Shown here in pieces: positions 1 through 12,513 of a DNA stretch of 64,000 nt. The notes under the pieces are model-generated. The model searched no databases, was not told where the DNA came from, and saw only the letters and a program-made list of their open reading frames with translations. Every line of letters starts with the position of its first letter. Position 1 is the stretch's first letter. The stretch spans positions 3,063,671 to 3,127,670 of the forward strand of contig CAJSYZ010000002.1 in NCBI GenBank assembly GCA_910574455.1, given 5' to 3'. The translations under genes were made by a program, and so were the position numbers. Source of the DNA: Trichaptum fuscoviolaceum. Taxonomy: Eukaryota; Basidiomycota; Agaricomycetes; Hymenochaetales; Trichaptaceae.

Positions 1-2325
1 TTACCTGGTAAGTCTTCGCACTTACTTTCCTGGACTTCTCTATATCAATCCCCCACTTGCAGATGGAGACAAGTATCCGGTCTTGCTATAGAAGCTTGAT
101 GGAACTGCAGGACACTTTGAGCACCAGTAACAAACAGAGTGACAAAACTATGCTGAAACTTTTAAAAGGCGATAAGAACTGGACAGCTCTTCTTGTGGAG
201 CTTGAAAAGCAAAAGGCCCATGGGTTTGACCCACATCCGAAGATGGAGAAGTTGATATCGCTTGCACTACGGCACTTCGTAGAAGCAGACGCAGAAGCTG
301 CCGCTGCAATTGTGAGAGGGGAACCAATAGAAGGTGAAAGCAAGGTCATGGTGTTTGTTCAATTCCGAGATTGCGTAGACGAAATCATTGATCGCCTGAA
401 ACATCACCATCCACTCATCCGCCCGACTCCCTTCATCGGTCAAGGTACTGATAAGAGGGGAAACAAGGGCATCAGCCAGAAAGAGCAACTTGAGGTTCGT
501 ATTACAGTCTTTGCTACTCCCATATTCTGATCATTGCCTTCAGACAATTCGAAAATTCAAGGCTGGTGAATTCAATGTCCTAGTCTCCACTTCTATAGGC
601 GAAGAAGGTTTGGATATCGGTGAAATCGACGAAATTATTTGCTATGATGCTCAGAAAAGCTCTGTCCGCATGGTACGCTTCCCTATCTCACAATGTTGTT
701 TCAGTAATTTATAATTCTCAACATAGCTTCAACGTGTTGGACGAACAGGTCGTAAAAGGGCGGGAAAGGTTGACGTTCTTCTTGCTGAACAGCGTGAAGA
801 AAGGAACTGGCAAAAGTCAAAGGATAACTATGAGGACGTACAGTACACTATCATCAGCGGGAATCAGCTTGAACTTTATGATGATGTCGAACGACTCGTG
901 CCAGGTACACCAGAGTGTCTCCAGGTAGAGATGCCTATCGAGGCGTACGTCAGGAGCCCGCAGAAAGAAAAGAAGACCAAGGAAGCCCCTACCAGAAAGA
1001 GGAAGAGGAACGATGATATCAATCGTAACATCCCTCTCGGTGCCTTAACTGGCTTTGTCACTGCGTCGGAGCTGCGGCCAAAAGGGAGGAAGACAGCGGC
1101 GAAGACTATTGGTGCCAATGATTTAGACAGCGATAGCGACGACGCTGATATCGCTGCGGGTTTAGGGAGCATTACTTCCAAAAAGAAGACGAAGAAATCT
1201 CAGAAAGGAACAGCCAGGTCCAGCAAGGGAGCTACGAAGTCATCCCAAGCGAAGCTGGATCTGTTCCTTGTTCCGGAGCATTTAGAGGACGACGAAGACG
1301 ACGTTGATATTCAAATTGGATTAGAAGATATCTTGCAGACACCTTCAAGAACCCGTTCCAAGGTGAAATTATCGGATAGCGACCTTGAAACCTCGCCCAT
1401 CCAGGTCGCCAAAGCACGACGCAAACTGGCGGCAGCGTCTGACGAGGATCCTTCGACTCGCCCTCTTGCTAAGACTAAAGGCCGGAAAAAGAAAGCTATA
1501 AGGCCTGGTCCTTCTGCTAAGGTCGAATCCCCAAATAAAGCGAATCCCAGCTGGCTTCTGGAAGGCTCCAGTGATGGGGAAGACGAAGGGAAATCAAAAC
1601 CATCTCGCCCAGTCTCGTCGGATACAAAGATTCCATCTGTCTCATCCAAGTCTACATCGATTTTCAAAAGTGCGAAAACTCGCTTAGAAAAATCGCAAAA
1701 ATACGATAACCCTACTCCAAAGATGCCTGACGTTGATCTCGCCATTGCTTCTCCAGAGCTACCACGCCCGACTTTTCCTATTCGAGCACCAAAGAAAGGC
1801 AGAAGAGTCCAGTTGCCACCATCGTCTCCTCAAGAGGACGATAAACCTGCCCCGCGCCGCTTAGTCCGACGACGCTCTCCTTCACCCATCGACGAAGAAA
1901 CAAGAATATCCAATAAAAAACGCAAATTCAAATTACCCCCAAATCCAGCGATGTTTGACACGGAAGCTATCCACTCTGGGGAAGAAGTATCTGAAGGGTC
2001 TTCAGACGTTGACATGGTCGAGTCCGAATCTGACAGACAGTTCCTTCAAGAACCTGGCCAGACACAAGTGCCACTATCCTACAACCAAACAGCTGCATAC
2101 CGTATGGGACTTATGACGCAAGCTCCAGATCATCTCGATGGGCCCCGTTTCTCTTCGAAGCCGAATCGTGTTGGTCGGTTCGCTGGTGGACGTACTCAAG
2201 TTCCCCGCCCTTCTGCATTAGACTCCTCCCCACAGCGAAGCGACGTCATTGATGAGTATCATATGGGAAGCTTTGTGGTCAATGACGATGAACCTATCAT
2301 CTATAGCAATTCCAGTGAGCCTTAA
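1..2325 (+). CDS. MPH1: Mph1/FANCM-type DNA helicase, C-terminal part (5' end outside window)
   Basis: Exons 1..7 (partial), 63..494, 544..672, 727..2325. The frame carries the second RecA-like lobe of an SF2 helicase: motif IV (VFVQFRD), motif V ([13 protein letters not shown]) and motif VI ([12 protein letters not shown]). Motif VI follows directly on the intron 673..726, which confirms that splice. This motif set and the RKRAG ending are characteristic of the Mph1/FANCM/Hef family, which remodels replication forks and D-loops during homologous recombination and crosslink repair in the nucleus. Behind the helicase lies a tail of about 450 residues, rich in Lys, Asp and Ser and of low complexity, without a recognised domain. 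The N-terminal lobe with Walker A is off the window. An AATAAA at 2372..2377 could be the poly(A) signal. The next gene is convergent, 212 bp away. Confidence 0.9.
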
Positions 2326-2537
2326 TATGTAATATCAAGCCTGTACTTTACTGTAAAGACCCAGTGTACGCAATAAATGACTTTTCTTTCGTTTCTTTCG
2401 GTGGGCGCTTGTGTATATGACTTTTCTAAAGTCTGATGCAAGATACGATTCATACAGGACGAAACATGACTAATAATCTACCGATGCAATGCAAGTAAAA
2501 AGATACATTTAGTGTATAAAGGGTCTAATAAAGTTTA

Positions 2538-5204
2538 TCAAAACATGCCCATGCCCTCTTCATCGCCCCAGCCGGAATCATCATGAAGATGGACATCATG
2601 TACTTCAGGAATCTCCTCATGTCGAGGGGACGAGGGACGATCGTCAGCAAACGTAGAAGACTTTTGTTCAGAAGTAGGCGTAAAGATCGCGGGTTTTGTA
2701 GGCTGTGTATCACTGAACCAGCTGATTTTTACAGTACCAACAGAAGGGACATTTGATCCTTTAGCCAGTGCCTAACAAATGCCCATTAGTCTCGCAAATC
2801 AATCAGATATCTACCTTTGGCAACTCACTTGTTCTGCGACAGCTCTTGAGTTGAAGCGAGCCACGAGTGACTCATCATCAAGTACATCAAGCGACGCCAT
2901 TGGGGCAACGGCCTTAGGTTTACATGAGCAAAGAAACCCTTCAGATAACGGTTAGGATACTAACCTCATAAAATGCGCGAACGCTCTGCACGACCTCAGG
3001 GTTTTGAGCAGAGAGTCCTTTTACCAGGAGCGCTTTTGGTCTGTTATCAAGTCTCATATTGCTGGGACGAAGAGGAGCACCGCGCATCCCCCGGTTTAGG
3101 CCACGCCCTCTACCGCGACCACGGAAACCTCGATACGGAGGTGCATATGCAGGTGCCGACAGGTCGGTGATTCCAAGTGCTTTAGCCTCCTCTCGAAGTC
3201 TAGCCAATTTCTCCTGCAGACTTTCACTAGACTGCTCTCCGCTCTCTGAAGGTCCATCCTCCGCGGTGGCTTTGGCGTGCATGTCCAATTCCATGTCAAG
3301 CAACATCCTTTTCTTCTTTTCCTTGTCATCCTCAGAGGTGATAGAAGGCGTCGAAACAACGGGAGCGCTTGGTGCCTTCATCTCTGAATCAAGCCCTCTC
3401 AAGCGGGCCATCAGTTCTTTCTTCTCTTCCGGAGTGGCCTTAGAAAGTTTAGCCATAAGCTCCTTCTGTTCCGCAATTTGTTTCTCAAGCAATTGTTGTT
3501 TTGCTTGTAGCGCATTGAGTGATTGCTGAGGTTTTAGTTTCGGTTTCATACTTGGAGCAGGTGTCGCCGGAGTTGCGAGCTTCGGTGTTTCCTGCGCCTC
3601 AACAGGTTCTCGTGATGCTAAGGTTGCAACCAGAGGTGCCGAATCCTGTAAAGCTTTCGAACCTACAGATCCTTGTCCAGCCATTGGGCGATGCCAAAAT
3701 ATTTTGACGAAACGATTGTTGAAGACTGCCTCCTCCGCTTTCCAAGCCGCATACGCCTCGTCATGCGTGGAGAAACTTACTAATGCCTTCCCTCCAGAGT
3801 TGTCTACGGCAACGTTCGTCACCGTTCCAAAGCGCTTGAACCAGTTATTAACCGCCTCTAAAGACAGATGTTCCTCGGGAACCTTCTCAACAACGATTGT
3901 TTTGTTCTCGTTTTGGTTCCCAAAAGATGGGTGATCAGCAAACGCGCCTCTTCCCCCTCGCCCTCGGCCTCTGTTGCCACCCCTTTGAGGCCTGATGCTA
4001 GATGCAGAAGCTTTTGTAGTCTGGTGTTGTTGCGCTGGTGGGGAATGCATGCGAACATCGTTTGATTCGCCTGCGCTCCCCGATGGAACAGGATGACTGC
4101 CATTTGCCACACTCGGTTGAGTAGAAGTGGGCGTAAGGTCCTGGATAACGGGAGGCTCCATACCAGCGTTATACGGATCTCCGTCTACTCTAGCCATTGT
4201 AGTTGCGTGTTGTTGTGTCTGACGATTCCGCATGTCCATTTGCGGCTCACTGGGATCGTACGTCTGCCCCGGCATACCATTCATGCCGAATGGTATTCCT
4301 CCGTACATTGGCATGAATGGTATGCCAACACCACCCATTTGCGAAGGCGCACTAAAAGGCACCTGAGGAGTTATAGCAGCATCGTCGTGACTGTACTTGC
4401 ACATCGCGCCTCTTGAGCAAAAGCCCTTTACTGCGAGACAGAAAGTTAACAATGAGTATTCTGACTTTGCAGAGTTGGTGTGTACATACAATGATAGTCT
4501 CTACAGACTCCACGCGGTAGCATCATACGACCATTTTGTCGTGGCCCTGCTCCGTTCGTGTTGAAATCGCCCCTCGGTCCATCCATCGGCGTACGTTGCC
4601 AGTTGTCCGACTGATTGCTCCCGTTTGCATACGCATTCCGATTGAAATACGCATCGTTGCCCAACCGCGGTCCTTTTGGTGGGCCCCGGATATCACGATC
4701 ATCATCTTCATGGATTCTTTTACGGGTACCTTCCGGAGACGTTGACAGTGGAGAGGTGAAGAGATCGAGTGGTATGGGAATTCCGATGTCTTGAGGCTTC
4801 GCACTCGTATGATCGTATGTGGCGGGTGTTGAGGAATATGGAACGTATGATTTGGAGCGCAGTGCTGCGAAGAGAGTATCGACAAAAGCTGTAGCTCCTG
4901 TAGGAGAAAAAGTCGAAGTGGGTAGCTGATAACTCAGGAAAATATATGTTAAACGCACCATTCTCAAAGAACTCATCCAATTGCTTTACCACCTCATTCC
5001 GTAGATCGCTCTCAGGAACGTCGTTTTTAAGAAGTGCAATAATGTAGGTAGCTAATGCTTCTGGCTCTGCGTCGCAGCTAAAGTAGAAAGTTTCCGTTAG
5101 CAAGGAATGTATCTTCTCCACACGGGGATGTTTACTGACATTGGTTCGAGTGTCTTCACTAACCACGAATGCAACTCTGAGCTCGTTGATGTATCATAGA
5201 GCAT
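2538..5204 (-). CDS. RBM26/27-like RNA-binding protein (PWI-like, CCCH zinc finger, RRM)
   Basis: Exons (minus) 5204..5140, 5077..4959, 4897..4490, 4430..2965, 2912..2829, 2771..2538; 791 aa. The first 65 residues form a PWI-like domain (LHSWLVKTLEPICDAEPEA); the intron 5139..5078 is required to join LEP to ICDAEPEA, which decides the ATG at 5204. A CCCH zinc finger (C-x8-C-x5-C-x3-H) lies at about residues 193-212 and is itself split by an intron. RGG-type repeats precede an RRM (about 372-445). A coiled segment and a second, degenerate RRM (about 664-735) follow. The order matches human RBM26/27 and fission yeast Rmn1, nuclear factors linked to poly(A)-RNA surveillance with the exosome; that role is inferred by homology. 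A perfect inverted repeat lies in exon 4 (see findings). Confidence 0.88.
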
Positions 5205-5636
5205 GATAAATGGCGACAGTGATGACCGACTGGATGTAGTTGAGTACACCAATAGAGGTCGTCGTGCAAGTAGGAAACGAGGTCGCTGCTTAACTTGAAA
5301 TTGTCGGCTTGACGTCGATTTTCAGAACTTACAACTCAACCAGATTCGGCGGATGCTAAATCGGGTATCACAGCGGTGCATCTCGACACCGTGACTAGCA
5401 GACGTCCGCACGCGTGATAAAACATAAAAGTACTAGTTATAAACTAACTAAATTGCTACAGTGATGGACAGTAAGTAAGTTAACGCATTGTTGTACTACT
5501 ATAGAACAGAACGGTGAGGATGGAGTTGTAATTGGTCTGTATAACCCTCGCACAGGAGGAAATCAATAAGGAACAGGATCGAGCAAAGTTTTAAAAGAAT
5601 GTAAGCAGCCCAAGAGAGAAGAATGAGTCCGAGAAA
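5205..5636 (-). other. Intergenic, RBM26-like upstream region and BET gene 3' flank
   Basis: 432 bp between two genes on the same strand. It must hold the promoter of the RBM26-like gene and the terminator of the BET gene. I see no open frame of note and no recognisable element. Confidence 0.6.
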
Positions 5637-8356
5637 TTACTCTGAGTCGCTCGCAGAGCTGTCTGACGAGCTATCGTCCGACGAATGTTCGCTTTCGTCT
5701 TCGCGTTTGCTGCTAATTCCCAAGCCAACACCACTACCGACCTGTTTGTTGTCGAACATACGCATGCGCTCTTCCAGTTGTTTGATTTTCTCAGCCTCTA
5801 CATCCTCGTCCATGCTCTTCCGCTTCAATCCACCGGTCCCTGTCCCGGTTTTAGTATGGGTACGCTTTGGCGGCGGTGGTCGTAGCGGTCGAACAACATA
5901 ATTATAAAGCTTCGTAAGCACTGGCGCAGGTAGCTGATCAATATCCAGCTCGATCTCCTCTGTGCTCTGTAATAAATACAGTTAGACAACGACAGGATGG
6001 AAGAAGAACAAAATACGTGCATCGCGGATTTCTGGCACACCCTCGTGAATAATGCTGATAACTTTCTCCAGCTTCTCCCCGCCATCAAGCTTCCCAATTG
6101 CCTCACTCAAATCTTTCTTCTGTTCAAAAGACAGGGCATCGTCGTCTGGAATTGTAGCCTTCTTCGTACTTCTCTTTTTCGGTATTGTCTTCGATTTCCC
6201 GTTCGGCCGTGATGAAGAAGGGATAGGAGGTGAAACCTGTTTCTCGCGTTTCTTTTCCTTCTTCTCCTTCTTCGGCTTCTTGGGCTGATTCTTCAAAGCC
6301 AATAGCGCAGCCAAGTCAGCCTTCGCTGATTCAAGTCTGGACTCTAAATTCACGATATTCGAACCTTCAAAGCGTGTTAGTAAAAAAGATAAGAACAATG
6401 TTACGCAATACTCACGCATTCTTTCCTCCTCACTGTCCATCTCATCGTCTTCGTCTTCGTCATCACTTAGTGGAGGCGGTCTTAGCGGAGGTAGATTTTG
6501 CCACTTGTCCAGGAAAACACGCTGCAACTCTACTCCAGCGCTATGCACGGGCGTTCCAACAGGATTGAAGGCCATGCAATTGCGTATCATAAGCATGAAA
6601 TCGTCGTGAAATTTCTCGACAGCGACATATTCCTTGTTCTCTAGCTTCCTCTTCATCGTCGACATATCCATCGGTCTTTTAACGATTTTCGGATAGTTTG
6701 GAATGTTGAGCTTCACCGGATCCACAGGTTCGTAAAACGGGTGTGCCATAGTGTAGTAAGACTTTTTGAAGAGGTCATTGAGAATCTTTCCACAATATTT
6801 CAGTTGCTCCTCCGTGCCATCGGCCGCGTGTTTTGCCTTTCGCACAGTGCGCGTCTTCTTCGGTGGATCAGCATATGGCAAGTCCTTTGGAGGGGGCGGG
6901 TGGATTTCTCTTTTAGGGCGTGCGCTTTCTGTTGCCTCTGATCGCCGAATAGTTGGAATGGAGGTAGACGGTCTACGTGCAGTTAGTGCTTTTTTCGGCG
7001 GCGCGGGTGCAGGGGGTGAGGGTGCAGGGGGAGGAGGGGTTGGGAGTTTCTTGACGATTGGCTTTGGCTAAGAGCTAAAGTTTAGGAACAAGAATATCGA
7101 TTAACACGACCATACAACGCACCTCCTCTGCTGGCGGGGGTAGTTGCTTGATTTGCTTGTCGAAGACAGCTTCCACACGCTTACCCATTAACGTAATCGG
7201 ATGTTCAGGTCCATTAAAGGTGAAGGAGTTCTTGAATATTTGGCGGACGTCCGCGATAAACTCGTCTGCATTAAGATATCGAGGGTTGCTGAGATTAGGA
7301 TCGGGCTTGGAGGGATTAGAAGCCGCGAGCTTCCGATCGATTGTCGAGAAATCCATCGGATGTTTGATTATAGAGGGATAATGGGGTATGTTGAGAGCGA
7401 CAGGATCAACGGGGGTAAGGAAAGGGGTAGAATCCTTCTGCTTTCGAAGCGTCCGAACTGTAGAGATACAAAAACGAAACTGCGCCTGACTCAGAGTTGC
7501 TTTGCGTTCAACCTGAGGAGTGGGTGTCGGGGATCGCCGAACTGGCGTAGTCGATCCCGTGGTGTTTACACCTGTCGTCAAGGGCGGCTCAGGAGGCGGA
7601 GTCTACAACGACAGAAATTCACGAAGTAAGAAGGAGAAGGCATAGCCAAGCAAGAATCTACTCACGTTGGCCAACGAAGCTTGCTCTGCATCGCTTAACG
7701 TTCTTGGCCTCTTCGCTGGCGGAGGTTGGTCTGCATCCCCGTTCATCTGGACAGGGTGCGATGCAGTTGCCGATGTACCATTGACAGACTCCATCGGAGA
7801 CTGTCGCGCTGACGAAGCAGCAGCAGGCGTGGGCGTATCCACAACCATGTCATCGGCACCCGATGCGTAACCATTCAAACCGTTCATTCCATTCGCTGTC
7901 CCATTTGACTCGACCTCCGGCGCCGGTGTCGATGTCTCCGCCATCTGTACGTCTTCTAGTAGCTGCCCAGTCGGAGGCGGCGGCGTGCCCTGCGGTGGGT
8001 CGATGGGAATGGAAGCTACAGCCAACAAGGAATTTCTCGAGTCAGAGCACGCGTTAACGCGACTTTTTTCACGGCTTACCAGGGTCAGCGGGCGTACCTA
8101 GCTGAGGACGCGTCGATGCGTCGTCGAGTTTGTCGAGGTTGAGCTTCAAGGGCTCGTGCCGAACGTCGCTCTCACGTTGGAGGTCACCTGTATCAATTTT
8201 TACCGGCAGGGAGGGCGAGGAGGTATCGGTTGGTGAAGGGACTTCGGGGGAGTCTGGGGCACTGCTTAGCGCACCATTGTCGACACTGTGGGCGGGAGTC
8301 GCGACGCCGTTGACACCGTTGGGCGCGACGGCGGGCGCATTAAGAACTGCAGACAT
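5637..8356 (-). CDS. BDF1: BET family double-bromodomain protein (Bdf1-like)
   Basis: Exons 8356..8080, 8015..7666, 7602..7123, 7067..6416, 6364..6017, 5959..5637; 809 aa. Bromodomain 1 lies at about residues 235-345 (PVDPVALNIPHYPSIIKHPM, then NSFTFNGPEHP). Bromodomain 2 lies at about 455-560 (PVDPVKLNIPNYPKIVKRPM, then NCMAFNPVGTPVH). Both carry the acetyl-lysine-reading Asn (SFTFN and CMAFN). An ET domain follows (FEQKKDLSEAI ... IELDIDQLP), then an acidic Ser/Asp tail. Two bromodomains plus ET define BET proteins, nuclear readers of acetylated H3/H4 that work with TFIID and in heterochromatin boundaries. The acceptor of the last intron was set at 5960 because only that phase keeps the ET motif open. 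The start at 8356 is the first ATG of the open frame. Confidence 0.93.
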
Positions 8357-8587
8357 TTGTTGTGACAGTCTTTAGGGCCGGCCTTTTACCTTATTCGGAA
8401 GGAGGGGTTAGGAGAAATTGGGACTTGGGGTGGACAGCGGAGGGCATTGGGTCCAACGGGCAGCCGGGGGTTTATATGGCTCAATTTAAGGTTCGATCAT
8501 CACGTGCCTTTTTCCTCCTCTATCACGGTTCCCTCGGACACCCCCGCCCATATATTCGCGACCCCTATTTACTGCTAATTCTACAGC

Positions 8588-11218
8588 TCATTTCTCGTCT
8601 GTCTCTTCCTCTTCCTCGCCCTCTGCAAACACGGGTTTGGGCTGATTCACTTTCCAGGCTGTGATCAAGCAAGAACCAGGCAGAACACGGGCGATGTTAT
8701 CGTGGCAACCAAGAAGTCGACGTGGAACAGCCACAACGCCCGATTCGGTATTCCCATCAGCCACCTTCACACCATTACAACAGAGAAAATTTGCAACGTA
8801 CCACCAGTCCATTGTGGATCGCTCTCCGCCTTCTCGGCATACTTCAATAGTGCTTCGCGAGGCTACAACAAGTAGCGGTCAGTACGCTGTGGTAATCTGT
8901 GGCAGAGAGAAAGTGGTGGTGGGTGCAGTCGGACAGTCTCAAGCGCTTCGTAAGCGTTATCGCATAGATCGCAGAGGCGAAACAGACCACGATAGGAGGC
9001 GCGCCGAACAAGAACGGATAGGTCTTTTTGCAAAACCATGCCACCCCCACAGTCGATTGTGTTGATACCCCCACTCGCTTGGCCCCATATTTGACTTCCG
9101 TCAGAACGTCGAAACGAAAGAAACCACTTACATCTTCATCCCGCGTCGTGTCCCTGAATAGGTTTTGTACAACATGCTGAGTAGCGCTAGCGCCGACACG
9201 TCCACCTCGTCCAGGTCCGGTAACGGGCAAGTCCGGGCGCTTGCTTTTTCGTGGATCTAACCGTTCTTTTTCTCTCTTCCGCTTCATACTCCTGCCCTCC
9301 TCGCCGTCGCGGAACATTGGCAGCGCATGCGGTGTGATAATCGTAGGCTGAAGTTCTGCAGCCGCCATTGACTCGATAGTAGCCTTCTTCACATGTGCTT
9401 TATTGGCTAGCAGCTTGGCTCCATTCAATGAATGTTCCGGCGAGTAGAAGCATGAGATTTGCCCGTTCGATTGGCCGACGAGAATCTGAAAGAACATCGA
9501 TGAGCTTTCATCAGATATCGGACACAGGAGCGCTTACCTGGTTGATTTTCGGATGCCAGAGGACTTTCACTGGCGTGCTGTCCGTCTCAACTTCCTTAGC
9601 AACCTCCAAATCCCCTCTTCGCAGGAAAAGGAGTCTGCCTCTCCCACCTTTGACCGTCGCTCCAGCTCCAGTAACAACATACTTTTCATCTGGGCTAAAC
9701 ACAGCATTTGTCGTCGGATATAATGTCTTTACATCACTACGCTCAACGAGAGGCTTGCGGAATGATCGTATATCCCAGACTGGCGAAACGTTGAGGAGAA
9801 TAGTGGCAATGCGACGGGGCTGAAATAACTCACGTTTAACGGTATCATCCCCACCTCTCGTGAGAAGTGTCCTATCATCTACAGAGAACACTATGGATCC
9901 CGTTTCGCTCCCTTTTGCGTGAGCGCCCTCAATTGACAAGTCCGGACGAACGAAGTTCGAGTTTGCTTTCCATAGGTGTAGAGCACCATCGACACATGCT
10001 AGATAAGCGTGAGCAGAGCCATCATTTGTGACTACCATGGCGCTTACCTCCTGCTATGTACTTCGCATCATGCGAATACGCACACGTGGTAACTTTCGTT
10101 CGAGCGCCTCTTTCCTTCGACTTCACTACAATGACAGTCTTTTGCTTCCGTTTGTTTTCAACGTCCCAAATTCTGCAGCACAGCCATCAGTACGCTCGTT
10201 GACACTTGAAGTGTCGCTATGTTAACGGACCGAATTGTTGAATCTGCCGAACTTGTAATGAATGTGTTTGAGTCTTTAGGGTGCCATGCACCGGAACTCA
10301 ATTCGCCGACATGGCCGCTAAATAGAGATGCTGTAAGTAGTATACGTAGTACTATGCAGGAAAAAATAGGCGAGCTCACGCAGTGTGCTTCATATCACGG
10401 ATATACATGTCACCCTTAATGTATGTCGCGCTAGAGTTCCCGAATTAATTAGACAACAAGCATATCAGACTATAAAGTACTTACAGTTCTTCTCCGTCAC
10501 GTCCATAAATTTTAGGCTGAATTGTACCAGATACGACAAGGAATTTTGTCCCGTCAGGCGAAAATTTTAAGTCGTGTATCTGCAACCTAAGGTTAGGTCA
10601 GGCCTAAGATAACTGCGCGGAAGTATGAACGCACGTAGTACGTGCCGGCAGGTTCCCAAGTTTTGAATGGTTTAGTCGACGATGTCATGCCCCCAAAATC
10701 CCAAAGCTTGCAATCATAATCATGCGAGCCAGAGACAAAGCGAGCTCCTGAGGGGTCCACCGCCAAAGCGGTGACGACCTTTGTGTGGTCTTTCATGGGC
10801 AACTCGTGTGATATGGGGAATTCAAAGTCTTGATCATCTGGATCGTATTCAGGCTCGTCGTCGTCATCATCACTCTGTTCAGGCCCTGATGCTGCGGGCT
10901 GAGGACCAGGCTCCGGCGAAGGAGAATGCGAGTTTATCCTCTCCGAGCTGGGACCAGCGACTGGTAGTTTCTCGTCAGGCAGTGCTTCTGGAGGCCTAAC
11001 CGACTCTGTTCTGACCGCAGCGGTGTCTGTCTTTGTCAAGGAACTTTCCTATCATGCATCCCGTTAATAGAGTGAAAGTCCGACGTACTGATATCACTAA
11101 CCTCTGGCTGTCTCTTATTCTTTTCGAAATCCTTGACATTGACGGGGGCCTTAGCCTTTTTCTTGGCCTTGCCAAAGCCTGCAATCCCCATTGCTGCGAA
11201 TACATCAACGTCATCCAT
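8588..11218 (-). CDS. WDR70 / gastrulation-defective-like WD40 protein
   Basis: Exons 11218..11102, 11030..10635, 10579..10485, 10430..10380, 10317..10231, 10172..10048, 9998..9834, 9779..9538, 9485..9132, 8862..8802, 8658..8588; 587 aa. The acidic N-terminus is followed by WD40 repeats. Landmarks are ISHELPMKDHTKVVTALAVD, GSHDYDCKLWDFGGM, HVGELSSGAWHP, VKLWDIRSFRKPL and INQILVGQSNGQI. The C-terminal signature GPGRGGRVGASATQHVV, then TRDEDPREALLKYA and QPKPVF, is specific for WDR70-type proteins. These are nuclear; the human and fission yeast members promote H2B ubiquitination and resection at DNA breaks (family knowledge). Intron 9131..8863 is 269 nt and 8801..8659 is 143 nt, well above the local 45-70 nt norm. 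Confidence 0.9.
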
Positions 11219-11510
11219 AGTGGTGGTCGTATGTATGTCGTGGAGAACAGAGCTGGTCGAACTCTAAAACCTGGAATAGTGAACGTGACGTACGCGACGT
11301 GACTCGGATGCATTCAACTTGAAGTTACAGTAATGTCACAGCAGGGTTAGTAAGAGTGTTCGAGGTCCTCCTCCACCTGGACCCTGGTGGACCAGAGGCA
11401 AAGCGCAAAGTCTGGGAACTGTGACATCCTGCTTCCGCACTCATAAGTATCACACTATATCTAAAGCCCACTATCTTTGTGAGGTCGACAACTCCTCGTC
11501 TTCTGCGCCC
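11219..11510. promoter_or_regulatory. Divergent promoter region, WDR70-like / small acidic protein
   Basis: 292 bp between two head-to-head start codons (11218 minus, 11511 plus), so it should drive both genes. No TATA box or known factor site is evident. Confidence 0.5.
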
Positions 11511-12174
11511 ATGCTCAAACGACAGCGTCCAGCGACGCCTCCCCCGTCGCTGTCAGAGCTCCCCTCTGTTCCGGACTTCTCAATGGGCGAACCGAGCAGC
11601 TTCAACCACAACGCGAAACGTCGAAGAACGGTGGCCCCTCAGATGGATGGAAATTCGCGAGGAATGAACTATTCTGATGGAGAGGATGACAATAACACGG
11701 ATGACGATGAGGACAACCCCTTTGATAACTCAATGGTTGAAGGCAGGGACGAAGCACCAAGCGGGTGGGAGGAGCGAGCAGGGCAATACAAGGACATGAA
11801 CCAATTACTTCACCAACTACACTTAGAGCAACAAAGCCGTTCACGTTACCCTTCTTCATCATCGAATGCCCATTCTCACTGTACTCAACTTTTGCATACG
11901 CAACATAATTCGTTGCCTCACCCGTCGAAGCAATCACAACGCATATCCGATGAAGTGTCGCACTCAGGAGAGCAACACACATCATCAAATAAGACGGAGG
12001 AAGTATGGACAAATTATGAAGCAAACAACAGGTGCGTAGGTGCTTTCATCACGTCTTCGTCCTTACTTATCCAGATACTACGGTGTCTCGCCAGGTTACT
12101 TGGCTCTATCATCCGTCACCGCCATCGTTTACAGGAGCACGGAGGGATGGATAAAGGCCGAGATTGACACTTGA
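11511..12174 (+). CDS. Uncharacterised small acidic nuclear-type protein
   Basis: Exons 11511..12031 and 12075..12174; 206 aa. I do not recognise the family. The N-terminus is basic and proline-rich with a possible nuclear signal (KRRR at about residues 35-38), followed by an Asp/Glu/Asn run (DGEDDNNTDDDEDNP), a short segment GQYKDMNQLLHQLHLEQQ that looks helical, then a Ser/His/Gln-rich stretch. The 43-nt intron 12032..12074 was placed because it has good GT-AG ends and opens a tail reading YYGVSPGYLALSSVTAIVYR, unlike the low-complexity middle. Without splicing the frame continues into another tail of similar length, so the C-terminus is the least certain part. It is divergent to the WDR70-like gene. 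Confidence 0.6.
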
Positions 12175-12513
12175 ATGACTTATTCACGCCTGACACTCTC
12201 ATATCGCTAGTAAGTCTCGTCGAATCACAACTGCTGTTCGTCTAATCTAATATATTGGGTAGAAATATCATTGCATGTTTCAATCTTTCCTTTTTATCTC
12301 GCTCACTTATTTCATGGATCTGATGACAACTACCTCATTGTATTGCACTTCATTCTGGCATCTTCATTGTATATGTATCGCAATGTCATTATAATGCGCG
12401 TCTCAAAACTACACATTTGCCTTCAGTTGTAAGGATAGTTGGGTGTACACTAGTTGTTTGTAAATCTTGGAATATAACGTACATACTAGATACGGATAAG
12501 AAGTAATAGGTAT
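12175..12513. other. Convergent intergenic region
   Basis: 339 bp between the 3' ends of the small acidic protein gene and frataxin. AT-rich, presumably both 3' UTRs; no gene or element seen. Confidence 0.6.
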
